Positions 39,570-48,015 of a DNA stretch of 64,000 nucleotides are shown in pieces. Made by a program: the position numbers and the translations under genes. Each line of letters opens with the position of its first letter. Position 1 is the first letter of the stretch. Source of the DNA: Deltaproteobacteria bacterium (lineage in GTDB: Bacteria > Desulfobacterota > Desulfobulbia > Desulfobulbales > Desulfurivibrionaceae); contig JAJZRO010000002.1 in NCBI GenBank assembly GCA_021802645.1, positions 4,257-68,256 of the forward strand, written 5' to 3'. The notes under the pieces were generated by a model. It saw only the letters and a program-made list of their open reading frames with translations, was not told the DNA's origin and made no database searches.

Positions 39570-40739
39570 ATGGTAACCCTCGGCATCGAACAGCTCTGCG
39601 TCACCCGCCCGGATTTCCTCAAGGGCAAGCGTCTGGCCCTGCTCTGCAACCAGGCCTCCACCGACCGCCACTTTACCCACAGCCGCGATCTGGTCAATGC
39701 CGCCTTCCCCGGCCAACTCACCTGCCTCTTCTCGCCGCAACACGGCTTTTTTGCCGAGAAGCAGGACAACATGATCGAGTCGGATCACATCACCGACCCG
39801 GTCACCGGCGTGCCGCTCTTCAGCCTCTACGGTGCGGTGCGGCGGCCAACCGCGGCCATGTACGAGCATTTCGACGTGCTCTTGGTCGACATCGTCGATG
39901 TCGGCACCCGGGTCTACACCTTCCTCTACACCCTGGCCTACTGCATGGAGGAGGCGGCGCGATTCGGCAAGCAGGTGGTGGTGCTCGACCGGCCCAACCC
40001 CATCGGCGGGACGCAGATCGAGGGCAACCTGCTGCGCGACGACTGCCGCTCCTTTGTCGGCCTCTACCCGATTCCCATGCGCCACGGCCTCACCTTTGGC
40101 GAGCTGGCCTTGCTGCTCAACCAGGAGTTCGGCATCGGCTGCGAGCTTACGGTCATCAAGGCCGAAGGCTGGCAGCGGCAGATGCTCTTTGCCGATACCG
40201 GGCTGCCCTGGGTCTTTCCCTCGCCCAACATGCCCACCCCGATCACTGCTCTGGTCTATCCCGGCCAGGTGCTGTGGGAGGGCACCAATATTTCCGAGGG
40301 ACGTGGCACCACCTTGCCCTTCGAACTCTGCGGCGCGCCGTTCGTGAACACCCAGGCGGTGTGCGACTTTCTCAAGGCCATCCCTCTGCCGGGCTGCGTG
40401 CTGCGGCCCCTGGTCTTCGAGCCCACCTCCAACAAATGGGCCGGCACACCCTGCCGCGGCTTTCATCTGCACGTCACCGACCCGGCCGCCTTTTTGCCCT
40501 ACCGCACCAGTCTGGCCCTGCTCCAGGCCATGATGCGCCTCTACCCGAACGACTTTGCCCTGAAACAGCCGCCCTACGAGTACGAATACGAGAAGGTGCC
40601 GCTCGACCTCATCCTGGGCGACAACACCCTGCGGCCCAATCTCGCCGCCGGTGATGCGCTGCTGGCCCTGGAGGCGGGCTGGCAGGATGAGCTTGCGGAT
40701 TTTGGCGCCAGGCGGGAGCGCTATTTTCTCTATTCCTGA
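39570..40739 (+). CDS. DUF1343 family protein (exo-N-acetylmuramidase NamZ-like)
   Basis: 389 aa. Family signatures include ALLCNQAST, CLFSPQHGFFAEKQDNM, DVGTRVYTFLYTLAY, VVVLDRPNPIGG, YPIPMRHGLTFGELALL, PSPNMPTP and EGTNISEGRGTTLPFE. Characterised members (NamZ, GH171) release MurNAc from the non-reducing end of wall fragments. No signal peptide is visible from the ATG at 39570 (AAGGTGA upstream), so it may act in the cytoplasm or a longer start may exist. The frame is open upstream to 39450. The next gene, bpt, starts 17 bases later. Confidence 0.85.
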   Translation: MVTLGIEQLCVTRPDFLKGKRLALLCNQASTDRHFTHSRDLVNAAFPGQLTCLFSPQHGFFAEKQDNMIESDHITDPVTGVPLFSLYGAVRRPTAAMYEHFDVLLVDIVDVGTRVYTFLYTLAYCMEEAARFGKQVVVLDRPNPIGGTQIEGNLLRDDCRSFVGLYPIPMRHGLTFGELALLLNQEFGIGCELTVIKAEGWQRQMLFADTGLPWVFPSPNMPTPITALVYPGQVLWEGTNISEGRGTTLPFELCGAPFVNTQAVCDFLKAIPLPGCVLRPLVFEPTSNKWAGTPCRGFHLHVTDPAAFLPYRTSLALLQAMMRLYPNDFALKQPPYEYEYEKVPLDLILGDNTLRPNLAAGDALLALEAGWQDELADFGARRERYFLYS

Positions 40740-40755
40740 GGGTTGGGCTAACGGC

Positions 40756-41487
40756 GTGGAATGGCAGACTCTTGAGCAGCAACTCGGCGACTGTTTCTTC
40801 GACATCGCGGCCGAGTGCCCCTACGGCCTGCCCCACAAGGCCATCTATCGCCAGGGTCTCTTCGGGCCGATCCCCGACCATACCATGGACGCCTTTCTCG
40901 CCGCCGGGTTCCGCCGCAACGGCAACACCATGTACACCATGGTCTGCCGGGAGTGCCAAGGCTGCGTGCCGATCCGGCTCGACCCCGAGGAGTTCGTGCC
41001 CAACCGCAGCCAGCGCCGCACCCTGGTCAAAAACCGCGACCTGACCCTTGCTACCGGCCCGCTCCAGATCACGCCGGACCGTCTGGCCCTTTGCGACGCC
41101 TTCCTGCGCACCCGCTACCCTGGGCGCCACAGTACGGCCATCGACTATTACAGCGGCTTTTTCGTCAATGCGGTCACCAACACCATGGAGGTCACCTATC
41201 GGCTGGAGGGTCGGCTGGTGGGGGTAGGCATCGTCGACATCACCCTGGCAAGCCTGAACGCCGTCTATTTTTATTTCGACCCGGCCCTGGCGAGGCGCGG
41301 CCTCGGTACTTACAATATCCTCCAACTGGTGGAGCTGTGCCGCCGCGAGGAGAAGGAATATCTCTACCTCGGCTACTGGATCGACAGGGTAGCGGCCATG
41401 CGCTACAAGGCGCAATTCAAACCCCATTCCCTCCTGCGCGGCCGCAGTTGGCAGCGGGTGGAGCGGGAAAAACACGGTATGGAGTGA
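40756..41487 (+). CDS. bpt: aspartate/glutamate leucyltransferase (or arginyltransferase), N-degron pathway
   Basis: 243 aa. It matches the Bpt/ATE family: CPYGLPHKAIYRQGLFG, then NTMYTMVCRECQGCVPIRL with a cysteine pair, FVPNRSQRRTLVKNRD, and YFYFDPALARRGLGTYN with LYLGYWID. Bacterial Bpt adds leucine to N-terminal Asp or Glu of proteins, marking them for ClpS/ClpAP. I take GTG at 40756 as the start because it fits the family length. Its ribosome binding site is weak. A longer frame upstream overlaps the DUF1343 gene and has no homology. Confidence 0.92.
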   Translation: MEWQTLEQQLGDCFFDIAAECPYGLPHKAIYRQGLFGPIPDHTMDAFLAAGFRRNGNTMYTMVCRECQGCVPIRLDPEEFVPNRSQRRTLVKNRDLTLATGPLQITPDRLALCDAFLRTRYPGRHSTAIDYYSGFFVNAVTNTMEVTYRLEGRLVGVGIVDITLASLNAVYFYFDPALARRGLGTYNILQLVELCRREEKEYLYLGYWIDRVAAMRYKAQFKPHSLLRGRSWQRVEREKHGME

Positions 41488-41489
41488 CC

Positions 41490-42266
41490 ATGGCGAAGAA
41501 AGGTTTCGGCTTCCGCTTTCCCTTTGGTCGTGGGCGTCACGGCCAGGCCACCTGCCGCGTCTCTTTTTCCGGGGAAGATCGTCATGATATGGAGCGGGAG
41601 CAGTTCGAGGAGGTGCTGCGCTCCTTCAACGCCAGCCGCATCGAGGAACGGTTGGCGATCCTCGACATCTTTCTCTCCATCGAACAGCACGTGACCCTCT
41701 CCGATCTGGTGGCGCTGGTGCGGGAGCGGCAGCCTGCCCTGGCCGATCTCGCCTTTGTCCGTGAGACGATGGAGATGTTTTGCCAGTGCGGTTTTGCCCA
41801 GCAGGTGACCTTCGAGAATCAGGAGGCGCGTTACGAGCATCATCACCTGGGCCAGCACCACGATCATTTCATCTGCACCCGTTGCGGCCAGATTCAGGAG
41901 TTTCACAATGAGGAACTGGAACGGCTTCAGCAGGTCATTGCCCGGCAGTTCCAGTTCCATCCCCTCCAGCATCGCATGGAGATATATGGCCTGTGCGCCG
42001 GCTGCATGGCCCTGCGGGATGCGGCCATTCCTCTCAGGATGGCGGCCAACGGCGAGCGGGTGCGGATCGTCCAACTCCTGGGCGACCGGGCGCTCCAAGC
42101 CCGGCTTGCCGACATGGGCCTTACCCTCGGCACCTGCCTTGAAATCATCAACAATCAGCCCGCCGGGCCGACCATCGTCGCGGTCAGTGCCTCGCGGCTG
42201 GCCATCGACGGCGACATCGCCCAGCATGTCGTGGTGGCGCACGCCTGCCGCCACGACGATATCTGA
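41490..42266 (+). CDS. Fur-family regulator fused to a FeoA domain
   Basis: 258 aa. Residues about 35-175 form a Fur-type repressor: a winged helix (RLAILDIFLSIEQHVTLSDL) and a dimerisation domain with HHH (117-119), H123, H124 and H126, plus two cysteine pairs, C129/C132 and C169/C172, for structural zinc. Residues about 185-250 form a FeoA (SH3-like) domain: GERVRIVQLLGDRALQARL, ADMGLTLGTCLEI and ASRLAIDGDIAQHV. Fur proteins are metal-dependent repressors; FeoA supports the ferrous iron permease FeoB. The N-terminal 30 residues are basic and unassigned. GGAG lies five bases before the ATG, three bases after the bpt stop. No feoB is visible. Confidence 0.85.
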   Translation: MAKKGFGFRFPFGRGRHGQATCRVSFSGEDRHDMEREQFEEVLRSFNASRIEERLAILDIFLSIEQHVTLSDLVALVRERQPALADLAFVRETMEMFCQCGFAQQVTFENQEARYEHHHLGQHHDHFICTRCGQIQEFHNEELERLQQVIARQFQFHPLQHRMEIYGLCAGCMALRDAAIPLRMAANGERVRIVQLLGDRALQARLADMGLTLGTCLEIINNQPAGPTIVAVSASRLAIDGDIAQHVVVAHACRHDDI

Positions 42267-42279
42267 TTTTCCTCGCCGC

Positions 42280-42306
42280 CTTGACAGCGGCCGCAAGTTG
42301 CCCCAT
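42280..42306 (+). promoter_or_regulatory. sigma32-type heat-shock promoter for the zinc protein-hsp20-lon operon
   Basis: CTTGAC (42280-42285) is followed after 15 bases by CCCCAT (42301-42306), close to the sigma32 consensus CTTGAA and CCCCAT. The same region also reads as TTGACA-17-CATAGT for sigma70. It sits 14 bases after the Fur-FeoA stop. Confidence 0.65.
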
Positions 42307-42379
42307 AGTTTGAACAGGAAACCTCCAGCGTGCAGGTCGTGGTGCCAGCGCGCCAACCTTACCGACAAGGAGTATGACC

Positions 42380-42592
42380 ATGGCGGAGAAGGCAAAGAAG
42401 GTATGTCCCCAGTGTTTGGGCAAAAAGGTGGTGCCGGGGGTCTGTAACTGTGCCAGTGAGTGGCGCGGTACCCAGCGCGGTGACGAATGGGAGGATTGTC
42501 AGTGCACGCCGGAACAGGAATGCCCGACCTGCCAGGGAACGGGATATCTGCCAACGACCAATACCAAATGCTCTGGATCGCACAAGGGCTAA
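42380..42592 (+). CDS. small zinc-finger protein with DnaJ-type CxxCxGxG motif
   Basis: 70 aa. Cysteines are arranged as CPQCLG (near residue 9), CNC, CQC and CPTCQGTG (about residues 49-56). The last is the C-x-x-C-x-G-x-G unit of the DnaJ zinc-binding region, but there is no J domain. AAGGAG lies seven bases before the ATG at 42380 (an in-frame ATG two codons earlier is too close to the site). It is the first gene behind the heat-shock promoter, ten bases before hsp20. It may bind misfolded or zinc-requiring proteins, which is inference. Confidence 0.7.
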   Translation: MAEKAKKVCPQCLGKKVVPGVCNCASEWRGTQRGDEWEDCQCTPEQECPTCQGTGYLPTTNTKCSGSHKG

Positions 42593-42602
42593 GGAACACG
42601 GC

Positions 42603-43022
42603 ATGGATCAGTTCAAGAAACGTTCGGTGATCGGCAGCCATCACGGCCGGACCATGCGCACCATGACGGTCCCGGGCCTGATCGCGTTCTCGTCCGGCGA
42701 TTGGAGCGCGGCCACCGACATTTATGAAACCGGTGAGGCATTGATCGTCTGCATCGACGTGAGCGGCGCCGATCCGGAGCGGATCAGCGTGGTGGCCGAG
42801 GAGCAGCGGCTCACCATCGCGGGCGAGCGGGAGGTGCCGACGCCCGACGACATGCGGGCCGTGCACCGGCTGGAGATCGAACGCGGCCGCTTTGAAAAGC
42901 GCATCACCCTGCCGATGCCGGTGGATGTGGCCGCTGCCACTTCCATCCACCAGCACGGCTTTCTGGTGATCACCCTGCCGAAGCTGAAAAGTCGGGGGAA
43001 GGTACGGATTACGGTCCGTTGA
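42603..43022 (+). CDS. Hsp20 family small heat-shock protein
   Basis: 139 aa. The alpha-crystallin domain covers about residues 35-130: WSAATDIYETGEALIVCIDV, VVAEEQRLTIAGERE, then the GRFEKRITLPMPVDVAAATS strand and GFLVITLPKLKS. It acts as a holdase that keeps unfolded proteins soluble. The C-terminal I-x-I motif appears as VRITVR. AAGGA lies seven bases before the ATG. It follows the zinc protein and precedes lon by 31 bases, making one stress operon. Confidence 0.92.
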   Translation: MDQFKKRSVIGSHHGRTMRTMTVPGLIAFSSGDWSAATDIYETGEALIVCIDVSGADPERISVVAEEQRLTIAGEREVPTPDDMRAVHRLEIERGRFEKRITLPMPVDVAAATSIHQHGFLVITLPKLKSRGKVRITVR

Positions 43023-43053
43023 ACCGGCCCCCTCAACATATCCGGGAACGAGT

Positions 43054-45456
43054 ATGAGCGGACACGAGAACGACCAGGAAAAACAGGCTGAGACCCAGGA
43101 GCCGAAGACGAATCCGGCTGGCAAGGTGAACCCGACGGAGCTGCCGGTGCCGGAGGAATTGCCGGTGCTGCCGGTGCATGGTTTTGTGTTCTTCCCCGGC
43201 ATGGGCTTTCCGTTGCAGATCAGTCACCCGACCTCCAAGCAACTGGTGGATGACGCCATCCTCCAGGACCGTCTGGTGGCGGTGCTGACCCACAAGAAGG
43301 CAGAAGAGGGCGAAGAGCACCAGGCGCCGGAGAGCGAGCACCTCTACCGGGTCGGCGTGGTAGGCTACCTCCACAAGCTGATCAAGTCGGAGGAAGGGGC
43401 CTATCAGGTGCTGATGAGCGCGGTGAAGAAGCTCCGCGTCCGCGAGTTCACCCAGCAGCAGCCCTATCTCAAGGCCCGGGTCGAGATCATCCCCATGACC
43501 GAGGCCAGCGACCAGGAGACCGAGGCGCTGGTGATGAATCTGCGCAACCAGTTCAAGAAGATGTCCGAACTGGGAGGGGCGCCGGCCGAGTTGGCCATGA
43601 CCGTGGCCTCGCTCGACAACCCTTTTTACATTGCCTATCTCATTACCTCTCAGCTCAACCTCAGCATGGAGGAGGAGCAGGAGGTGCTGGAGATCGAGGA
43701 GCTCAAGCTGCTGCTGCGCCGCACGGGCCGCGATCTCAACAAAAAGCTCGAAACCGTGGAGATGAGCCACGAGATCCAGAAATCCATGAAGGCGGACATG
43801 GACAAGAAGCAGAAGGAGTTCTTCCTGCGCGAGCAGTTGAAGGCGATCAGGAAGGAGTTGGGCGAGGAGGACGACAACCTCGATCTTACCGAGCTCAAGG
43901 CGCGGCTCGAAAAGGCGGAACTCACCGAGGAGGCGCGCAAGACCGCGGAAAAGGAGGTGGACCGCCTCGCCCGCATCTCGCCCTCGTCGCCGGAATACAC
44001 CGTAAGCCGTACCTATCTCGACTGGCTTCTCGACCTGCCGTGGACCAAGACCACGCCGGACAACCTGGACATCGACCGCGCCCAGCAGACCCTCGATCAG
44101 GACCACTACGGCCTCAAGGAGATCAAGAAGCGGATCATCGAATTCCTGGCGGTGCGCAAGCTCAAAAAGGACATGCACGGTCCCATCCTCTGCTTCGTCG
44201 GCCCGCCTGGTGTGGGCAAGACCTCGCTCGGGCAGTCCATTGCCCGCAGCATGGGCCGCAACTTCGTCCGCATCTCGTTGGGCGGCGTGCGGGACGAGGC
44301 TGAGATCCGCGGCCACCGCCGCACCTACATCGGCGCCTTGCCGGGCCGTATCATCCAGAGCCTGAAAAAGGCCGGTTCCGCCAACCCGCTCTTCATGCTG
44401 GACGAGATCGACAAGCTCGGCATGGATTTCCGCGGCGACCCCTCCTCGGCGCTCCTGGAGGTGCTGGACCCGGAGCAGAACTTCTCCTTCTCCGACCATT
44501 ACCTGGAGATTCCCTTCGATCTCTCCAAGGTGATGTTCATCACCACCGCCAACGTGCTGGACAGCATCCCCGGCCCGTTGCGGGACCGCATGGAGGTGAT
44601 CGAACTGGCCGGCTACACCGACGAGGAGAAGCTGATGATCGCCAAGCGCCACCTGCTGCCCAAGCAGATGGAGGCGAACGCCATCACCGGTGACGACGTG
44701 GCCTTCAGCGACGAGGCGATCCGCGCCATCATCCGCTCCTACACCCGGGAGGCCGGGGTGCGCAACCTGGAACGCCGCATCGGCGGGGTCTGCCGCGGCG
44801 TGGCCCGCGAGATCGTCGGCGGCAAGGCCGGGCTCTTTCAGATCGAGCCCGAAACCCTGGACCGCTATCTCGGCCCGGCCCAGTTCTTCTCCGAGACCAA
44901 GGCGCGCACCTGGGGACCGGGGTTGGCCACCGGCCTCGCCTGGACCCCGGTGGGCGGCGAATTGCTCTTTATCGAGGCGGCCAAGATGAAGGGCAAGGGC
45001 GGCCTGATGCTCACCGGCAAGCTGGGCGACGTGATGAAGGAGTCGGCCAATGCGGCGCTCACCTTCATCCGCTCCCATGCCGCCGACCTCAAGATCGACG
45101 ATGAGATTTTTGCCGAGCACGACCTCCACGTCCATGTGCCCGAGGGCGCCATTCCCAAGGACGGCCCGTCGGCCGGCGTGGCCATGACGGTGGCTCTGAC
45201 CTCGCTCCTCACCGGCAAGACCGTACGCCAGGACCTGGCCATGACCGGCGAGATCACCCTGCGGGGCGACGTGCTGCCGGTGGGCGGCATCAAGGAAAAG
45301 GTGCTGGCCGCGGTGCGGGCCGGGATCACCACCCTCATCCTGCCGAGCATCAACGAGAAGGATACCGTGGAACTGCCGGACAACGTGAAGGCAGGGCTCA
45401 CCTTCCACTACGTCCATGACATCAAGGAGGCCCTGGCCGTGGCGTTGGAAGGGTAA
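43054..45456 (+). CDS. lon: ATP-dependent protease La
   Basis: 800 aa, standard for LonA. The N-terminal substrate-binding domain (about 35-230) and coiled coil lead to the AAA module with Walker A GPPGVGKT (383-390), and sensor regions such as RTYIGALPGRIIQ and FMLDEIDKLG. The protease domain has the catalytic serine S706 in PKDGPSAGVAMT and lysine K749 in GGIKEKVLAA. Lon degrades misfolded and regulatory proteins. A long acidic, Gln-rich extension precedes residue 35. It is the third gene of the heat-shock operon. Confidence 0.97.
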   Translation: MSGHENDQEKQAETQEPKTNPAGKVNPTELPVPEELPVLPVHGFVFFPGMGFPLQISHPTSKQLVDDAILQDRLVAVLTHKKAEEGEEHQAPESEHLYRVGVVGYLHKLIKSEEGAYQVLMSAVKKLRVREFTQQQPYLKARVEIIPMTEASDQETEALVMNLRNQFKKMSELGGAPAELAMTVASLDNPFYIAYLITSQLNLSMEEEQEVLEIEELKLLLRRTGRDLNKKLETVEMSHEIQKSMKADMDKKQKEFFLREQLKAIRKELGEEDDNLDLTELKARLEKAELTEEARKTAEKEVDRLARISPSSPEYTVSRTYLDWLLDLPWTKTTPDNLDIDRAQQTLDQDHYGLKEIKKRIIEFLAVRKLKKDMHGPILCFVGPPGVGKTSLGQSIARSMGRNFVRISLGGVRDEAEIRGHRRTYIGALPGRIIQSLKKAGSANPLFMLDEIDKLGMDFRGDPSSALLEVLDPEQNFSFSDHYLEIPFDLSKVMFITTANVLDSIPGPLRDRMEVIELAGYTDEEKLMIAKRHLLPKQMEANAITGDDVAFSDEAIRAIIRSYTREAGVRNLERRIGGVCRGVAREIVGGKAGLFQIEPETLDRYLGPAQFFSETKARTWGPGLATGLAWTPVGGELLFIEAAKMKGKGGLMLTGKLGDVMKESANAALTFIRSHAADLKIDDEIFAEHDLHVHVPEGAIPKDGPSAGVAMTVALTSLLTGKTVRQDLAMTGEITLRGDVLPVGGIKEKVLAAVRAGITTLILPSINEKDTVELPDNVKAGLTFHYVHDIKEALAVALEG

Positions 45457-45556
45457 GAGATGTTCGAGCAGCAGGCCAGGCAAATAAGAGATCATCAGCT
45501 AGAGAAGGTACCCTTAAAAAAGATATCTAATGTTAGAGAATAGGGGGCAAATTTAT

Positions 45557-46006
45557 ATGCCACAGGACATTACCAGCCTACAAGTAATAACGTTAGCTAT
45601 CGCCTTCTTGGGCGCAGTGCTTGGCATTGTCAACACATGGCATGGTCTAGAAAAATCTCGTCTTAAACTTCGAGTTAGGCCAGCGCACGCGATTCCTGTC
45701 GGACCCATAAATCCTTCTTTAACATTTTGTATTGAGGTAACTAATTTGAGTTCTTTCGCAGTCACTGTTAGTGACGTGGGTGTTTTTTATAAGGGGACAA
45801 AACTACGTGGTAGTATTGTTCAGCCTGTGCTGATTGATGGCGGCTCTTGGCCTAGGCGCCTTGAGCCCAGATCATCTGTGACTGTTTATGGCCAGCGGCC
45901 AGACTCAACTTCTATAAAACGCATTAAAACAGCGTATGCAATAACCCAGTGTGGATATACTAAGACGGGTTCAAGTCCTGCGCTCAAACAGATAGCTCAA
46001 GGTTAG
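45557..46006 (+). CDS. hypothetical membrane-anchored protein, low GC (possible transfer)
   Basis: 149 aa. One N-terminal membrane segment (about residues 7-26: VITLAIAFLGAVLGIV) is followed by a soluble domain of mostly beta character (LTFCIEVTNLSSFAVTVSDVGVFY), like a small Ig-like or sensor fold. I do not recognise a family. The gene and its flanks, from 45460 to 46110, have far more A and T than the neighbours, and codons rarely end in C or G. AGGGGG lies eight bases before the chosen ATG; an ATG at 45530 has no site. It sits between lon and a frameshifted gene, so it may have arrived by transfer. Confidence 0.6.
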   Translation: MPQDITSLQVITLAIAFLGAVLGIVNTWHGLEKSRLKLRVRPAHAIPVGPINPSLTFCIEVTNLSSFAVTVSDVGVFYKGTKLRGSIVQPVLIDGGSWPRRLEPRSSVTVYGQRPDSTSIKRIKTAYAITQCGYTKTGSSPALKQIAQG

Positions 46007-46112
46007 CGATGAAAAGTTATTCAAAACTGGTCATCTGGCATTGAGAAATCTGGTAGCTTGGGGTTAGGCCGGCTTTAACAGTATCAATATGCTGGCGAAA
46101 GGAGGTTCTGCC

Positions 46113-46648
46113 ATGGCAAAGAAATCCTTTCCTCTCTCCAAGGTCTACACTCTGCTGGAACCAGGGCCGGTGGTCCTGGTCTCCACCTTCCACGACGGCC
46201 GCGCCAACATCATGGCCATGTCGTGGCAGACCATGCTCGAATTCGAGCCGCCGCTCATCGGCTGTGGATCAGCAACCGCAACCATTCCTTTGATATGCTG
46301 CAAGCCTCGGGCGAATGCGTCATCAACATCCCCACGGTGGAGATCGGCAAGCAGGTGGTGGGCTGCGGCAATTGCTCCGGCAAGAAGATCGACAAGTTCA
46401 AGAAGTTCGGCCTCAGCCCCAAGCCTGCCAAGCACGTCAAGGCGCCGCTCATCGGCGAATGCTACGCCAATCTGGAATGCCGGGTCTACGACTCCAGCAT
46501 GGTGGATGAGTACAGTCTTTTTGTGCTGGAGGTGATCAAGGCGTGGATCGACCCGGCAGTGAAAGAGCCGCGCACCCTCCACCACTGCGGCAGCGGCACC
46601 TTCATGGTGGCTGGCGAGCGGATCACTCTGCGCTCGAAGATGAAGTAG
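46113..46648 (+). pseudogene. flavin reductase-like protein (DIM6/NTAB family), frameshifted
   Basis: The two halves of one protein lie in different frames. The first starts at the ATG at 46113 (AGGAGG upstream) and reads to FEPPLIGC. The second resumes with ISNRNHSFDMLQASGECVIN and runs to the stop at 46648. The break is near 46266, where two bases stand in place of a codon, so one base is missing. Without it the protein would be a full FMN-binding split-barrel of about 178 aa. It may be a natural inactivation, a sequencing error, or a programmed event; no slippery site is obvious. Confidence 0.8.
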
Positions 46649-46655
46649 TCCCAGC

Positions 46656-47522
46656 CTACCCGGCCAGCCGTACGGTGTACTTCTCCACCAGGTGGTCGGG
46701 GTAATAGCTTTCCTTGGCTTGGCGGAGGCCGGGGATGCCGAGGTCCTGCTCCCGATTCACATACACAAAGCCGCTGAGGGCCTCCTTGGCGAACCAATGG
46801 GTGACGAGCTGGCCCAGGCCATTGATGTCCGGCATCGCCTTTTCAAAGTGCCACACCGCCGTCTCCGGGTCGAGCGGCTCGGCCACCGCATAGGCCGCGA
46901 TCTTGCCATCCACCCGGATGGCGCCGCCGAGGCAGCCGAACTCCTCGAAGTGATCCAGGGTTTCGCGGATGGCGGCATCCTCGCCGGCCAGTTCCAGATT
47001 GATCGCGCACTCCTTCATCTCGCACCACTGGCTTTGCATGGCCAGGCATTCGGCGATGATCGCGGCGGAAAAGGGCTCGTACTCGCAGCGGTATTGGGCG
47101 AGGCAGTTCTTCACATGGTTGCGTTTCTTGGCGTATTTGCGGCCAGCCAGATTGGCCAGGTCGCTGGTCCGGTAGACGTAGTCGGCATTGTCGCGGTCGG
47201 CCTCGACGGCATAGCCGGCCTGTTGCAGCCGCTCTGCCTCGGCAGCCGGAATCCGCACCATGCGGGAGACCGGGGAGAGCTTTGCCGCCTCCTCGATGGG
47301 CAGGGGGCCGACCGGCGGGCCGAAAAGCACCGTGGGCTCATTGCCTCCTTTCTCCGCGATCCAGAAGAGTAGGGTCTCCTCGATCACCGAGAACCACACC
47401 GGCCGGGTGCGGCGCCAGGCAAAGAGGTTGGTGAAGGTCAGCTCCGAGATGGCCGGTGGATGGCGTTGCAGCAGGCCGTGCACCAGGGGGCGGGTGGCCA
47501 GGGTGAGTTCGTGTTTGTCCAT
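46656..47522 (-). CDS. DUF2156 (phosphatidylglycerol lysyltransferase C-terminal-like) protein
   Basis: 288 aa from ATG at 47522. The sequence has the double GNAT fold of DUF2156: FTNLFAWRRTRPVWFSVIE in the first half, AGRKYAKKRNHVKNCLAQYR at the centre and FVYVNREQDLGIPGLRQAK then SYYPDHLVEKYTVRL at the end. In lysyl-PG synthases (MprF) this fold transfers aminoacyl groups to lipids, but stand-alone bacterial members without membrane segments have no proven role. No ribosome binding site is visible at the ATG; an in-frame TTG at 47561 is an alternative. It converges with the pseudogene. Confidence 0.75.
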   Translation of the reverse strand: MDKHELTLATRPLVHGLLQRHPPAISELTFTNLFAWRRTRPVWFSVIEETLLFWIAEKGGNEPTVLFGPPVGPLPIEEAAKLSPVSRMVRIPAAEAERLQQAGYAVEADRDNADYVYRTSDLANLAGRKYAKKRNHVKNCLAQYRCEYEPFSAAIIAECLAMQSQWCEMKECAINLELAGEDAAIRETLDHFEEFGCLGGAIRVDGKIAAYAVAEPLDPETAVWHFEKAMPDINGLGQLVTHWFAKEALSGFVYVNREQDLGIPGLRQAKESYYPDHLVEKYTVRLAG

Positions 47523-47567
47523 GGTAGGGGGAGGGAGACCAGGCAGCGTGGTCTCCGCCAATCTCGG

Positions 47568-47816
47568 TCACAGGGATTCGATGTTCTTCCTGAGCTGGGC
47601 GATCTGGAGGCCCAGCGAAACGCACTGCTTGCCGGCCATGCAGGTATCGGCCTCCGGCTCGTCGAGGAAGGTCTTCAGTTCATGGTCGCCCTTCTTGAGG
47701 TCCACCGCCCATGCCTGGTTGGCGGTGTCGTATTCCACCGATATGTTGATGCCGCAGGCGCCGATATCCGGAAAGACCTCGGTGATCTTCTTGCAGAGTT
47801 GTTCCTTGGTGTACAT
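47568..47816 (-). CDS. small conserved protein, unknown function
   Basis: 82 aa. A single domain starts YTKEQLCKKITEVFPDIGAC and continues INISVEYDTANQAWAVDLKK, with C-terminal cysteines in DTCMAGKQCVSLG. No signal peptide or membrane segment. AAAGGAGG lies close before the ATG and a good promoter stands about 50 bases upstream, so it is clearly expressed. It precedes the DUF2156 gene by 45 bases on the same strand. I cannot name a family. Confidence 0.7.
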   Translation of the reverse strand: MYTKEQLCKKITEVFPDIGACGINISVEYDTANQAWAVDLKKGDHELKTFLDEPEADTCMAGKQCVSLGLQIAQLRKNIESL

Positions 47817-47867
47817 GGATTCCTCCTTTGCCGAATGGTGGTGATGAAAGGCCCTCGCACAACATTT

Positions 47868-47896
47868 ATTATACGCAGAGGCGGCGCGGAAGTAAA
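47868..47896 (-). promoter_or_regulatory. sigma70-type promoter for the 82-aa protein gene
   Basis: On the minus strand TTTACT (47891-47896), 17-base spacer, perfect TATAAT (47868-47873). Confidence 0.6.
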
Positions 47897-47934
47897 CCGT
47901 GGCCAGGCGGCAAGGGCGGCTGGCGCGGTCCTGC

Positions 47935-47963
47935 TTGCAATGGCAGCCCATTCGGTTTAAAGT
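47935..47963 (+). promoter_or_regulatory. possible sigma70 promoter for ispH
   Basis: TTGCAA (47935-47940), 17-base spacer, TAAAGT (47958-47963), each four of six. It lies back to back with the minus-strand promoter. Confidence 0.35.
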
Positions 47964-48015
47964 GTCCAGCCTGTTTGAGAGGCTGATTGTTAACATCGTG
48001 TCCCTGTGTGATTCT

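Noticed and set aside
43033-45495. A long open frame antisense to lon
   Set aside because: Same reason: lon is complete and well conserved; the antisense translation is low-complexity and has no start signals.
45967-45979. A tRNA T-loop-like sequence (GGTTCAAGTCC)
   Set aside because: The flanking bases do not pair as a T stem, and no other tRNA arms are present. It lies inside the low-GC orphan gene.
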